Source: Streptomyces megasporus (GTDB lineage Bacteria > Actinomycetota > Actinomycetes > Streptomycetales > Streptomycetaceae). From it: 64,000 nucleotides of DNA. A program made the position numbers and the translations under genes. The stretch spans positions 62,001 through 126,000 of the forward strand of contig NZ_JODL01000010.1 in NCBI RefSeq assembly GCF_000718985.1, in the 5' to 3' direction. The notes beneath the pieces were generated by a model. That model was not told the DNA's origin and ran no database searches. It saw only the letters and a list, made by a program, of their open reading frames with translations. Below are positions 26,469 to 34,978 of this stretch, one piece after another; within the stretch, counting starts at the first letter, position 1; each line of letters starts with the position of its first letter.

Positions 26469-26838
26469 CCCGGTGGAGAGGGAGCGCCGCCGATGGGCGC
26501 CGCCGCTTCCGAGGGCGCTCCGCTGAAGGTGGGCGATACCCCCGGGCGGAGATCCCCGAGCACCCCGGACGACCACACGGTCGACCTGCCCCACACCTCC
26601 GAGCGGATGGCCCTGCCCGAACTCGCCGACCAGCCGACCATCCGGCGCACCTCCGCGTCGACATCCTCCCCACCCGCCCTGGCAGGGCCACGGGGGCGCT
26701 GTGCGGCGGCCGGAACCGCCCGGCTGCCGGGGCGGCGTAATGTGGCGGTAACCCCTCACCGTGATACTGGTGTGCCGGCCGCCGCACATCCCCGGGCGGT
26801 GCGGGGAGAGGCTGTCTGACCAGCGAGGATGGGTGACC
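26469..26838. other. 370-bp region between Uma2 gene and glnA2
   Basis: An ORF (26493-26819, 108 residues) starts eight bases after GAGAGGGAG and has coding-like third positions for its first half, then turns into Pro/Arg-rich translation. It may be a decayed or fused small gene, or only the glnA2 leader. GTAAC at 26745-26749 is followed by CACCGTGAT, which only weakly resembles a GlnR box. Confidence 0.3.
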
Positions 26839-28200
26839 ATGGACAAACAGCAGGAATTCGTGCTCAGGACGCTCGAAGAGCGCGACATCCGGTTCGTCCG
26901 GCTGTGGTTCACCGACGTGCTGGGCTTCCTCAAGTCCGTCGCCGTCGCTCCCGCCGAACTCGAGCAGGCCTTCGAGGAGGGGATGGGCTTCGACGGCTCC
27001 GCCATCGAGGGCTTCGCCCGGGTCTACGAGTCCGACATGCTGGCCAAGCCGGATCCCGGCACCTTCCAGATCCTCCCCTGGCGGGCCGAGGCCCCCGGGA
27101 CGGCACGGATGTTCTGCGACATCCTGATGCCCGACGGCTCCCCGTCCTTCGCCGACCCGCGCTACGTCCTCAAGCGCGCCCTGAACAAGGCGTCCGACCT
27201 CGGCTTCACCTTCTACACCCACCCCGAGATCGAGTTCTTCCTGCTCAAGGACAAGCCGGTGGACGGCTCCCGGCCGACCCCCGCCGACTCCTCGGGCTAC
27301 TTCGACCACACCCCGCAGCACGTCGGCCAGGACTTCCGCCGCCAGGCGATCACCATGCTGGAGTCGATGGGCATCTCGGTGGAGTTCTCCCACCACGAGG
27401 GAGCCCCCGGCCAGCAGGAGATCGACCTGCGGTACGCCGACGCGCTCTCCACGGCCGACAACATCATGACCTTCCGCCAGATCATGAAGCAGGTCGCGCT
27501 GGAGCAGGGCGTGCAGGCGACGTTCATGCCCAAGCCGTTCTCCGAACACCCGGGCTCCGGCATGCACACCCACCTGTCCCTCTTCGAGGGCGACCGCAAC
27601 GCCTTCCACGAGTCCGGCGCCGAGTACCAGCTCTCCAAGGTCGGCCGCTCCTTCATCGCCGGCCTGCTGAAGTACGCCGCGGAGATCTCCGCCGTCACCA
27701 ACCAGTGGGTCAACTCCTACAAGCGCATCTGGGGCGGCACCAACCGCACCGCGGGCGCCGGCGGCGAGGCCCCCTCGTACATCTGCTGGGGACACAACAA
27801 CCGCTCCGCGCTCATCCGCGTGCCGATGTACAAGCCGGGCAAGACCGGCTCCACCCGCATCGAGGTGCGCTCGCTGGACTCCGGGGCCAACCCCTACCTG
27901 GCCTACGCGGTGCTGCTCGCGGCCGGCCTCAAGGGCGTCGAGGAGGGCTACGAGCTCCCGGCCGGCGCCGAGGACGACGTGTGGGCGCTGTCGGACGCCG
28001 AGCGGCGCGCGATGGGCATCGAGCCGCTGCCGCAGAACCTGGGCGAGGCGATCGCGCTGATGGAGCGGAGCGAACTGGTCGCCGGGACCCTGGGCGAGCA
28101 CGTCTTCGACTTCTTCCTCCGCAACAAGAAGCAGGAGTGGGAGGAGTACCGCTCCGAGGTCACCGCCTTCGAGCTGCGCAAGAGCCTGCCGGTGCTGTAG
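26839..28200 (+). CDS. glnA2: glutamine synthetase-like gamma-glutamylpolyamine synthetase, GlnA2 type
   Basis: 453 residues in the GS-I fold: FDGSAIEGFA, the metal-site HPEIEFFL, GSGMHTHLSL, NRTAGAG..PSYICWGHNNRS and the R/E motif RIEVRSLD. It is very close to Streptomyces coelicolor GlnA2 (SCO2241), reported as a gamma-glutamylpolyamine synthetase in polyamine breakdown rather than an ammonium-assimilating enzyme. The loop that carries the adenylylated tyrosine in true GlnA has tryptophan here (VWALSD, W382), so GlnE next door should not modify it. ATG 26839; a GTG six bases earlier is possible. Confidence 0.93.
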   Translation: MDKQQEFVLRTLEERDIRFVRLWFTDVLGFLKSVAVAPAELEQAFEEGMGFDGSAIEGFARVYESDMLAKPDPGTFQILPWRAEAPGTARMFCDILMPDGSPSFADPRYVLKRALNKASDLGFTFYTHPEIEFFLLKDKPVDGSRPTPADSSGYFDHTPQHVGQDFRRQAITMLESMGISVEFSHHEGAPGQQEIDLRYADALSTADNIMTFRQIMKQVALEQGVQATFMPKPFSEHPGSGMHTHLSLFEGDRNAFHESGAEYQLSKVGRSFIAGLLKYAAEISAVTNQWVNSYKRIWGGTNRTAGAGGEAPSYICWGHNNRSALIRVPMYKPGKTGSTRIEVRSLDSGANPYLAYAVLLAAGLKGVEEGYELPAGAEDDVWALSDAERRAMGIEPLPQNLGEAIALMERSELVAGTLGEHVFDFFLRNKKQEWEEYRSEVTAFELRKSLPVL

Positions 28201-28279
28201 CGGGTGCCGTGGCGGGGTCCGGAAGCGGGCGGCCGGTAACCTGCCGAACGGGACCGACGCGGCGAGAGGACGAAACACG

Positions 28280-31200
28280 GTGGCGCAGGGCGGTCGGCGG
28301 GACAGCCGGTTCGGACGCTTCGTACGGCGCGGGTTCACCGACCCGGAGGCGGCCGGCCGCCTCCTGGACGCTCCCGCCCTCACCCCGCTGAGGGACGACG
28401 CGGTCCTGCTGGACGCGCTCGGCGCCACCGCCGATCCCGACCTGGCGCTGCGCTCCCTCGTCCGACTGGTGGAGGCCCAGCCGGACGAGGGCGAGCGGCA
28501 GGCCCTGATCGGCACCCTGCGGGCCGCCAAACCGCTGCGCGACCGGCTGCTGGGCGTGCTCGGAGCCTCCGAGGCGCTCGGCGACCACCTCGTCCGGCAC
28601 CCGGGCGACTGGCACGTCCTCCAGGAGTACGAGACCGGCGACCTCCATCCGGGGATAGCGGAGTTCGAGTCGGCGATCGCCCCCGCCGGCGACCCCGACG
28701 AGCTGCGCGTCGCCTACCGCCGTGCCCTGCTCGCCATCGCCGCCCGCGACATCTGCGGCACCACCACCGTCGACGAGACCGCCGCCGAACTGGCCGACCT
28801 GGCCACCGCCACCCTGCGCGCGGCCTTGGCCATCGCCGAGCGGGAGGCGCCCGAGGACGCGGCGCTGTGCCGGCTGGCCGTGATCGGGATGGGCAAGTGC
28901 GGCGGCCACGAGCTGAACTACGTCTCGGACGTGGACGTCGTCTTCGTCGCCGAGCCGACCGGTGGCGCGGGCGGCGGCAACGGAGGCGGCAACGGGGGCG
29001 GAGAGGAGAGCAAGGCCCTGCGGGCCGCGACCCGGCTCGCCTCCCGCATGATGCGGATCTGCTCCGACAACACCGCCGAGGGCACCATCTGGTCGGTGGA
29101 CGCCAACCTCCGACCGGAGGGACGCAACGGCCCGCTGGTGCGCACCCTGGCCAGCCACCTGGCGTACTACCAGCGCTGGGCCAAGACCTGGGAGTTCCAG
29201 GCGCTGCTCAAGGCCCGGCCGATCGCCGGGGACGCGGAGCTGGGCCGCGAGTACCGCGACGCCGTCGCCCCCCTGGTGTGGCAGGCCGCCGAGCGGGAGA
29301 ACTTCGTCACCGACGTCCAGCAGATGCGTCGCCGCGTGGTGGCCAACATCCCCGCCTCCCAGGTCGACCGGGAACTCAAGCTCGGCCCCGGCGGCCTGCG
29401 CGACGTGGAGTTCGCCGTCCAGCTCCTCCAACTCGTCCACGGGCGCAGCGACACCACCCTGCGCAGCCCCACCACCCTGACGGCGCTCGACGACCTCGCC
29501 GTCGGCGGGTACGTCGGACGCCAGGACGCCGCCTCGCTCGGCGAGGCGTACCGCTTCCTGCGCACCCTGGAGCACCGCATCCAGCTCCACCGACTGCGCC
29601 GCACCCACCTGATGCCCCAAGGCGAGGACGAACTGCGCCGCCTGGGACGCTCCCTGGGATTCCGCCAGGAGCCCGTGGCGGAGCTGACCCGCGCCTGGAA
29701 GCGGCACACCGCGGTCGTGCGACGGCTGCACGAGAAGCTCTTCTACCGGCCGCTGCTGGACGCCGTCGCCCAGCTCGCCCCCGGTGAGATCCGGCTCTCG
29801 ACGGACGCGGCCCGACAGCGGCTGGAGGCCCTGGGCTACGCCGACCCGGCCGCCGCCCTGCGCCATCTGGAGGCGCTGACCTCCGGGGTCAGCCGCAAGG
29901 CCGCCATCCAGCGCACCCTGCTGCCGGTGCTGCTGGGCTGGTTCGCCGACTCCGCCGACCCGGACGCCGGACTGCTGGGCTTCCGCAAGGTCTCCGACGC
30001 GCTCGGCCAGACGCCCTGGTACCTGCGGCTGCTGCGGGACGAGGGGGCCGCGGCGGAGAACCTGGCCCGGGTGCTGTCCGCCGGACGCCTCGCCCCCGAC
30101 CTGCTGCTGCGCGCGCCCGAGGCCGTCGCCCTGCTCGGCGACCCGGAGGGGCTGAGGCCGCGCGGCCGGCAGGCGCTGACCCAGGAGGTGCTGGCGGCCG
30201 TGGGCCGCGCCGAGAGTCCCGAGCAGGCCGTCGCGGCGGCCCGCGGGGTGCGGCGCCGGGAGATGTTCCGCACGGCCGCCGCCGACGTCATCGGCGCCTA
30301 CCGGGTGGGCGGCGCCGAGGCCGGCGACGGCGCCGCCGCCGCGGTGGACCGGGTGGGCGAGGCCCTGTCCGACCTCAACGCCGCGGCGATCGCCGGGGCC
30401 CTGCGGGCCGCCGTGAGCGGCCGGTGGGGCGACACCCTGCCCACCCGGTTCGCCGTCATCGGCATGGGGCGCTTCGGCGGCCGTGAACTGAACTACGGCT
30501 CCGACGCGGACGTGCTGTTCGTCCACGAGCCGCGCGAGGGCGCGGACGAGCGGGAGGCGGCCGAGGTCGCCTTCGCCGTCGCCAACGAGATGCGCCGGTT
30601 GCTCCAGTTCCCCAGCGCCGACCCGCCCCTGGTCGTCGACGCCGACCTGCGGCCCGAGGGCCGGAGCGGCCCCCTGGTGCGTTCCCTGGCCTCCTACGCG
30701 GCCTACTACCGCCGCTGGGCGCAGGCGTGGGAGCGACACGCGCTGCTGCGCGCCGAACCCGTGGCGGGCGACGCGGAGCTGGGCCGCCGTTTCGTCGAGC
30801 TGATCGACCCCCTGCGTTACCCCGAGGGAGGGCCGGGGGAGGACGCGGTGCGGGAGATCCGCCGCCTCAAGGCCCGGATGGAGACCGAGCGGCTGCCGCG
30901 CGGCGCCGACCGCACCACCCACACCAAGCTCGGCCGGGGCGGGCTGTCGGACGTCGAGTGGACCGTCCAGCTCATGCAGCTTTGTCACGGCGCGGAGCGG
31001 CCCGAACTGCGCACCACCCGCACCCGCCCGGCCCTGGCCGCCGCGCGGGACGCCGGGCTGATCGACGAGGAGGACGCCCGGACGCTGGACGAGGCGTGGG
31101 TGCTGGCCACGCGGGTGCGCAACGCCGTGATGCTGGTGCGCGGCCGGCCCGGCGACACCTTCCCCTCCGAGCCGCGCGAGTTGGCGGCGGTCGCCCGCTA

Positions 31201-31306
31201 CCTCGGCCACGAGCCGGGGCACGTGGGGGAGATGCTGGAGGACTACCGCCGCACCACCCGACTGGCGCGGGGCGTGGTGGAGCGACTGTTCTACGGGGAC
31301 GTCTGA
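28280..31306 (+). CDS. glnE: glutamine synthetase adenylyltransferase/adenylyl-removing enzyme
   Basis: 1008 residues, two-domain GlnE. Each half has a nucleotidyltransferase site: GMGKCGGHELNYVSDVDVV at about 204-222 (deadenylylation half) and GMGRFGGRELNYGSDADVL at about 728-746 (adenylylation half), each with its GlnD-type helical linker. It adjusts activity of the main glutamine synthetase GlnA by AMP transfer. A Gly/Asn-rich insertion sits between strands after the first site (about residues 228-243). GTG 28280 follows GAGAGGA by nine bases. The 3' end overlaps the convergent PAP2 gene by 16 bases. Confidence 0.97.
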   Translation: MAQGGRRDSRFGRFVRRGFTDPEAAGRLLDAPALTPLRDDAVLLDALGATADPDLALRSLVRLVEAQPDEGERQALIGTLRAAKPLRDRLLGVLGASEALGDHLVRHPGDWHVLQEYETGDLHPGIAEFESAIAPAGDPDELRVAYRRALLAIAARDICGTTTVDETAAELADLATATLRAALAIAEREAPEDAALCRLAVIGMGKCGGHELNYVSDVDVVFVAEPTGGAGGGNGGGNGGGEESKALRAATRLASRMMRICSDNTAEGTIWSVDANLRPEGRNGPLVRTLASHLAYYQRWAKTWEFQALLKARPIAGDAELGREYRDAVAPLVWQAAERENFVTDVQQMRRRVVANIPASQVDRELKLGPGGLRDVEFAVQLLQLVHGRSDTTLRSPTTLTALDDLAVGGYVGRQDAASLGEAYRFLRTLEHRIQLHRLRRTHLMPQGEDELRRLGRSLGFRQEPVAELTRAWKRHTAVVRRLHEKLFYRPLLDAVAQLAPGEIRLSTDAARQRLEALGYADPAAALRHLEALTSGVSRKAAIQRTLLPVLLGWFADSADPDAGLLGFRKVSDALGQTPWYLRLLRDEGAAAENLARVLSAGRLAPDLLLRAPEAVALLGDPEGLRPRGRQALTQEVLAAVGRAESPEQAVAAARGVRRREMFRTAAADVIGAYRVGGAEAGDGAAAAVDRVGEALSDLNAAAIAGALRAAVSGRWGDTLPTRFAVIGMGRFGGRELNYGSDADVLFVHEPREGADEREAAEVAFAVANEMRRLLQFPSADPPLVVDADLRPEGRSGPLVRSLASYAAYYRRWAQAWERHALLRAEPVAGDAELGRRFVELIDPLRYPEGGPGEDAVREIRRLKARMETERLPRGADRTTHTKLGRGGLSDVEWTVQLMQLCHGAERPELRTTRTRPALAAARDAGLIDEEDARTLDEAWVLATRVRNAVMLVRGRPGDTFPSEPRELAAVARYLGHEPGHVGEMLEDYRRTTRLARGVVERLFYGDV

Positions 31307-32178
31307 GCCGGGCCGCCGGAGCCCACGGCGTGGGCCGGCACCAGGCGGGGCATGCGGTGGGCCGGCCCGCCGTACCAGAGGTAGGAGACGGCGAAGCCCA
31401 TGCCCAGGCAGAGCACCCCGCCCACCGCGTCCAGCCAGAAGTGGTTGGCGGTGCAGACGATGACCAGCAGGGTGGCCGCGGGGTAGATCCAGCCCAGGAC
31501 CTTCACCCACAGGGGAGCCGCCAGGACGGCGATGGTGATGCCGCACCACACCGACCAGCCGATGTGCATCGACGGCATGGCCGCGTACTGGTTGGAGACG
31601 TTGGCCATGTTGCCCGAGGCCATCGAGCCCCAGGTGTCGTGGACCTGCACGGTGTCGATGAAGTGGACGCCCTCCATCAGCCGCGGCGGGGCCAGCGGGA
31701 AGAAGTAGTAGCCGAGCAGGGCGATGGCCGTGGTGGCGAACAGCACCGTGCGCGTCGCGGCGTAGCGGCCCGGATGTCTGCGGTAGAGCCAGACGAGCAC
31801 GCCTATGGTCACGATGAAGTGCAGCGTCGCGTAGTAGTAGTTCATCGTCACGATGAGCCAGGTGACGCCGTTCACCGCGTGGTTGAGGGACTGCTCGACG
31901 GCGATGCCGAGGGCGCGCTCGACCTCCCAGATCCACTCGGCGTTCCGCATGGCCTGCGCCTCCTGCTCGGGCACGGCGTTGCGGATCATGGAGTACGTCC
32001 AGTAGCTGACCGCGATCAGCAGGATCTCGAACCAGATCCGGGGTCTGCGGGGGGCGCGGACGCGTCGGACGACGGTACGACGTGGTGCCGGAACACGGGC
32101 GTCTTCCCGGTGTTCACCTGCCGGAGTGACCACGGTCACCCGGTCTTCCTCTGTCGTCCTCGCAATCGGAGCCCCCAT
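31291..32178 (-). CDS. PAP2-superfamily membrane phosphatase / inositolphosphotransferase-like
   Basis: 295 residues with about six membrane helices. Phosphatase motifs are APPRLM, MPSMHIGWS (PSMH at 202-205) and ANHFWLDAVGG (H246, D250), the histidine pair that carries out phosphoester transfer. The N-terminal 45 residues are basic and cytoplasmic. Such proteins act on lipid phosphates or transfer inositol phosphate to lipids. The protein is conserved next to glnE and mal genes in Streptomyces. Start at ATG 32178. Confidence 0.88.
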   Translation of the reverse strand: MGAPIARTTEEDRVTVVTPAGEHREDARVPAPRRTVVRRVRAPRRPRIWFEILLIAVSYWTYSMIRNAVPEQEAQAMRNAEWIWEVERALGIAVEQSLNHAVNGVTWLIVTMNYYYATLHFIVTIGVLVWLYRRHPGRYAATRTVLFATTAIALLGYYFFPLAPPRLMEGVHFIDTVQVHDTWGSMASGNMANVSNQYAAMPSMHIGWSVWCGITIAVLAAPLWVKVLGWIYPAATLLVIVCTANHFWLDAVGGVLCLGMGFAVSYLWYGGPAHRMPRLVPAHAVGSGGPAQTSP

Positions 32179-32214
32179 GGGGCGACAGTCTGCCAGAATC
32201 CGGTCTCCGACCGA

Positions 32215-33285
32215 TCATCCCCTGGTTCGGTCCCGACCCTCCCGGCTCCTCCGTGAGACGGAGGCCCGACCCCGAGGGGCGGAGGCGGTGGAGCCGCGGA
32301 CGACCAGTTCGGGGAGGAAGACGAACTCGCTGTGCGGCGCCGGGGTGCCGGCGATCTCCTCCAGCAGGGCCCGTACGGCCGCCTGCCCCATCGCGGTCAC
32401 CGGCTGCCGGATGGTGGTCAGGGGCGGGTCGGTGAAGGCGATCAGCGGGGAGTCGTCGAAGCCGATCACCGAGACGTCGTCGGGCACCGACAGTCCGCGC
32501 TGCCGGGCCGCCCGGATCGCGCCGAGCGCCATCATGTCGCTGGCGCACACCACGGCCGTGCAGCCCCGGTCGATCAGGGCGCCGGCGGCGGCCTGACCGC
32601 CCTCCAGGGTGTAGAGCGAGTGCTGGACCAGCTCCTCGGCCTCGCCGCGGTCCATCCCCAACTGCTCCTGAAGGCTGCCGAGGAAGCCCTCCGTCTTGCG
32701 CTGGACGGGCACGAACCGGGCCGGTCCCAGGGCCAACCCGATCCGCTCGTGCCCGAGCGAGACCAGGTGCGTGACGGCGAGCCGCATCGCCGCGCGGTCG
32801 TCCGGGGAGACGAAGGGCGCCCGGACCCGGGGGGAGAAGCCGTTGATCATCACGAACGGCACGCCCTTGGCCCGCAACTGCTCGTAGCGCTGCGGGTCGG
32901 CGGTGGTGTCGGCGTGCAGCCCGGAGACGAAGATGATCCCCGCCACGCCCCGGTCCACCAGCATCTCGGTCAGCTCGTCCTCGGTCGAACCCCCCGGGGT
33001 CTGGGTGGCCAGGATGGGCGTGTAGCCCTGACGGGTCAGCGCCTGCCCGATGACCTGGGCGAACGCCGGGAAGATCGGGTTCTCCAGCTCCGGCGTGATC
33101 AGCCCGACCAGGCCCGCGCTGCGTTGGCGCAGTCGTACCGGCCGCTCGTACCCGAGCAGATCGAGAGCGGCGAGGACGGACTCGCGGGTGGCCGGGGAAA
33201 CGCCCGGTTTGCCGTTGAGGACGCGGCTGACCGTCGCTTCGCTGACCCCCGCCTGGGCTGCGATGTCGGCAAGCCGTGCGGTCAC
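32215..33285 (-). CDS. malR: LacI-family maltose repressor MalR
   Basis: 356 residues. HTH at the N-terminus (RLADIAAQAGVSEATVSRVL) followed by the hinge and a periplasmic-binding-like sensor with FVSGLHADTTADPQR, VPVQRKTEGF and FDDSPLIAFTDPPLTTIRQP. It matches MalR/Reg1, the repressor of maltose and amylase genes in Streptomyces. Begins at GTG 33285. Transcribed leftward and separated from the upstream binding-protein gene by a terminator, so it has its own promoter. A second, highly similar LacI protein is encoded at 39973. Confidence 0.93.
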   Translation of the reverse strand: MTARLADIAAQAGVSEATVSRVLNGKPGVSPATRESVLAALDLLGYERPVRLRQRSAGLVGLITPELENPIFPAFAQVIGQALTRQGYTPILATQTPGGSTEDELTEMLVDRGVAGIIFVSGLHADTTADPQRYEQLRAKGVPFVMINGFSPRVRAPFVSPDDRAAMRLAVTHLVSLGHERIGLALGPARFVPVQRKTEGFLGSLQEQLGMDRGEAEELVQHSLYTLEGGQAAAGALIDRGCTAVVCASDMMALGAIRAARQRGLSVPDDVSVIGFDDSPLIAFTDPPLTTIRQPVTAMGQAAVRALLEEIAGTPAPHSEFVFLPELVVRGSTASAPRGRASVSRRSREGRDRTRG

Positions 33286-33357
33286 AGAAGGGGACTGTAC
33301 CCGCCATGTGTCGGACTGCCCACCGTACCCGGGAGTTCGCCGGATTCCTCACGGTGT

Positions 33358-33390
33358 CGCCGCCGTCCCGCCTTCGGTGGGACGGCGGCG
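33358..33390 (-). terminator. terminator between MalE-like gene and malR
   Basis: CGCCGCCGTCCC / GGGACGGCGGCG, a perfect 12-bp stem with a 9-base loop just after the stop of the MalE-like gene. Confidence 0.8.
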
Positions 33391-33403
33391 CTCCGGCGTG
33401 GGC

Positions 33404-34741
33404 TCAGCTCGCGATCCGGTAGCCGGGCAGCAGCTCGTCCTGCCACTCCTCGGCCGTGTCGGTCAGTCCCTTCCGCGGTGTCTTCTCGCCGCGGAGGACG
33501 GCGGTGTAGTGGGGTTGGAAGGCGCCGAGGAGGTCGCCGCCCTCGGGGAGGGAGGGGCGGGCGACGGCCTTGGTCAGCGCGCGGTAGAAGGAGTCGCGGA
33601 CGGGGTCGGAGAGCACCTTGGCGGTGTAGGCGGCCGTGCGGGTCGGCAGCAGTCCGAGGGCGAGGGCGGTGCGCTCCTGCTGCTTGGCCGACGTCATGTG
33701 CCGCACGAAGAGGTAGGCGGCCTCGAGGTCGTCCGACTCCGCGGAGACGACGAGGTTGTGGCCGCCGAGCGGGCTGCCGGCGGTGCCGGTGGAGCCGGCC
33801 GGGACGGTGGCGATGCCCAGGTTCCCGCGGTCCTCGAACTCCTCGCTCGCGAAGAGGTCGGCGGTCGACCAGGGGCCGTTGATCATCATGGCCGCCTCGC
33901 CGTTTTTGAAGGCGTTCTGCATCGCGCCGTAGGCGTCCTGCTCCGGGGGCTTGGGGGCGGCGCCGGAGGAGACCAGGTCGGCGGCGGTGGAGACACCGCG
34001 GACCGAGGCGGAGTCGGCGACGGTGATCTTCCGGGCGCCGACGTCCACCAGGTCGCTCTCCTCGCCGTAGAGGAAGGGCAGGGCGAAGAAGGGGTCGGGG
34101 TTGAGGACGATGCCGTCGACTCCGGTCCGCTCCTTGATCCGCAGGGCGGTCTCCTTCAGCTCCTTCCAGGTGGAGGGGGGACGGGTGACGCCCGCCTCCG
34201 CGAGGATCCGCCGGTTGTAGAGGAGGGCGAGGGTGTCGGTCACCTGGGGAACGCCGTACACGCCGCCGTCCTCGTAGGTGACGCTGTCGGTGACGTTGGG
34301 CAGGAAGTCGGAGGCGTCGCCGTCCAGGGCGGGGGTGCCGGTGAGGTCGGCGAGGTGTCCCTCGGCCATGAAGCCGGCCGTCCAGCCGACGTCCGCGCGC
34401 AGCACGTCCGGGACGTCCTCGCCGGACTCCACGGCGTCGAGGTACTTCCGCTGGGCCTGGTCGAAGGGGACGTTGACGTACTCGACGTCGATGGTCGGGT
34501 GCTTCTTCTCGAACTCGGCGACGAGCTTCTCGAAGTGGGGGGACTCGACCTCGTTCGAGGTGTCCCACCAGGTGATGGTGCCGGACACCGCGGCGGGGCC
34601 GTCATCGGAGCCGCCGACGAGTCCACAGGCGCCGGTCGTGAGCGTCAGGCAGGCGACGGCGGCCACGGCGCGACGCAGGCGTCCGCGCGGGCCACACGAA
34701 CGTCTGAACACGGACAACCCGGAGCGTATGCGACTTTCCAT
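33404..34741 (-). CDS. second MalE-like sugar-binding lipoprotein
   Basis: 445 residues. A long basic N-terminus precedes a signal segment with lipobox LTTGAC (C39). The mature part is a family-1 solute-binding protein, clearly paralogous to MalE encoded divergently: both share WDTSN, FEKKHP, YVNVPF and a GGHNL segment. It should bind a maltodextrin or related sugar and may use MalFG, as no permease gene accompanies it. It shares the 240-bp intergenic region with malE, so common control is likely. ATG 34741 has only a weak purine run upstream. Confidence 0.88.
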   Translation of the reverse strand: MESRIRSGLSVFRRSCGPRGRLRRAVAAVACLTLTTGACGLVGGSDDGPAAVSGTITWWDTSNEVESPHFEKLVAEFEKKHPTIDVEYVNVPFDQAQRKYLDAVESGEDVPDVLRADVGWTAGFMAEGHLADLTGTPALDGDASDFLPNVTDSVTYEDGGVYGVPQVTDTLALLYNRRILAEAGVTRPPSTWKELKETALRIKERTGVDGIVLNPDPFFALPFLYGEESDLVDVGARKITVADSASVRGVSTAADLVSSGAAPKPPEQDAYGAMQNAFKNGEAAMMINGPWSTADLFASEEFEDRGNLGIATVPAGSTGTAGSPLGGHNLVVSAESDDLEAAYLFVRHMTSAKQQERTALALGLLPTRTAAYTAKVLSDPVRDSFYRALTKAVARPSLPEGGDLLGAFQPHYTAVLRGEKTPRKGLTDTAEEWQDELLPGYRIAS

Positions 34742-34813
34742 GCCCCACTACCCGTCTTTCTTCAATCGGGGGATCCGCTGGAACGCGGAGGAAGGTAGCA
34801 GGCGTGCAAGTTT

Positions 34814-34857
34814 TTGCGGAAGTCGTTGCAGACTCGTTTGCAGAAAGTTGCCGCAAG
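34814..34857. promoter_or_regulatory. TTGC repeat array, candidate MalR operator
   Basis: Three tandem 12-mers TTGCGGAAGTCG, TTGCAGACTCGT and TTGCAGAAAGTT (34814-34849) are followed by the inverted arm GCCGCAAG, in the shared malE / MalE-like promoter region. TTGCAG-type repeats are described for maltose-regulator sites in Streptomyces. Confidence 0.7.
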
Positions 34858-34978
34858 GTCTTTCTAAAAGATTGCCGCGCTGTTACGTTCCTCGTCAGCC
34901 CGGAGCCGCGACCACGCGGCCCGCGCGGAGTACGCCCGTGCCCCCGCGAGACGGGCACTGGAACATGGAGGAGTTCAC

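Noticed and set aside
26741..26770. GlnR box before glnA2
   Set aside because: GTAAC is present but the GAAAC partner at 6-bp spacing is missing, and glnA2 is not known as a GlnR target.
28160..31936. 1258-residue open frame on the minus strand over glnE
   Set aside because: It is the antisense shadow of glnE and the PAP2 gene; its translation is Gly/Ala/Val-rich without any domain, while both real genes have complete motifs.
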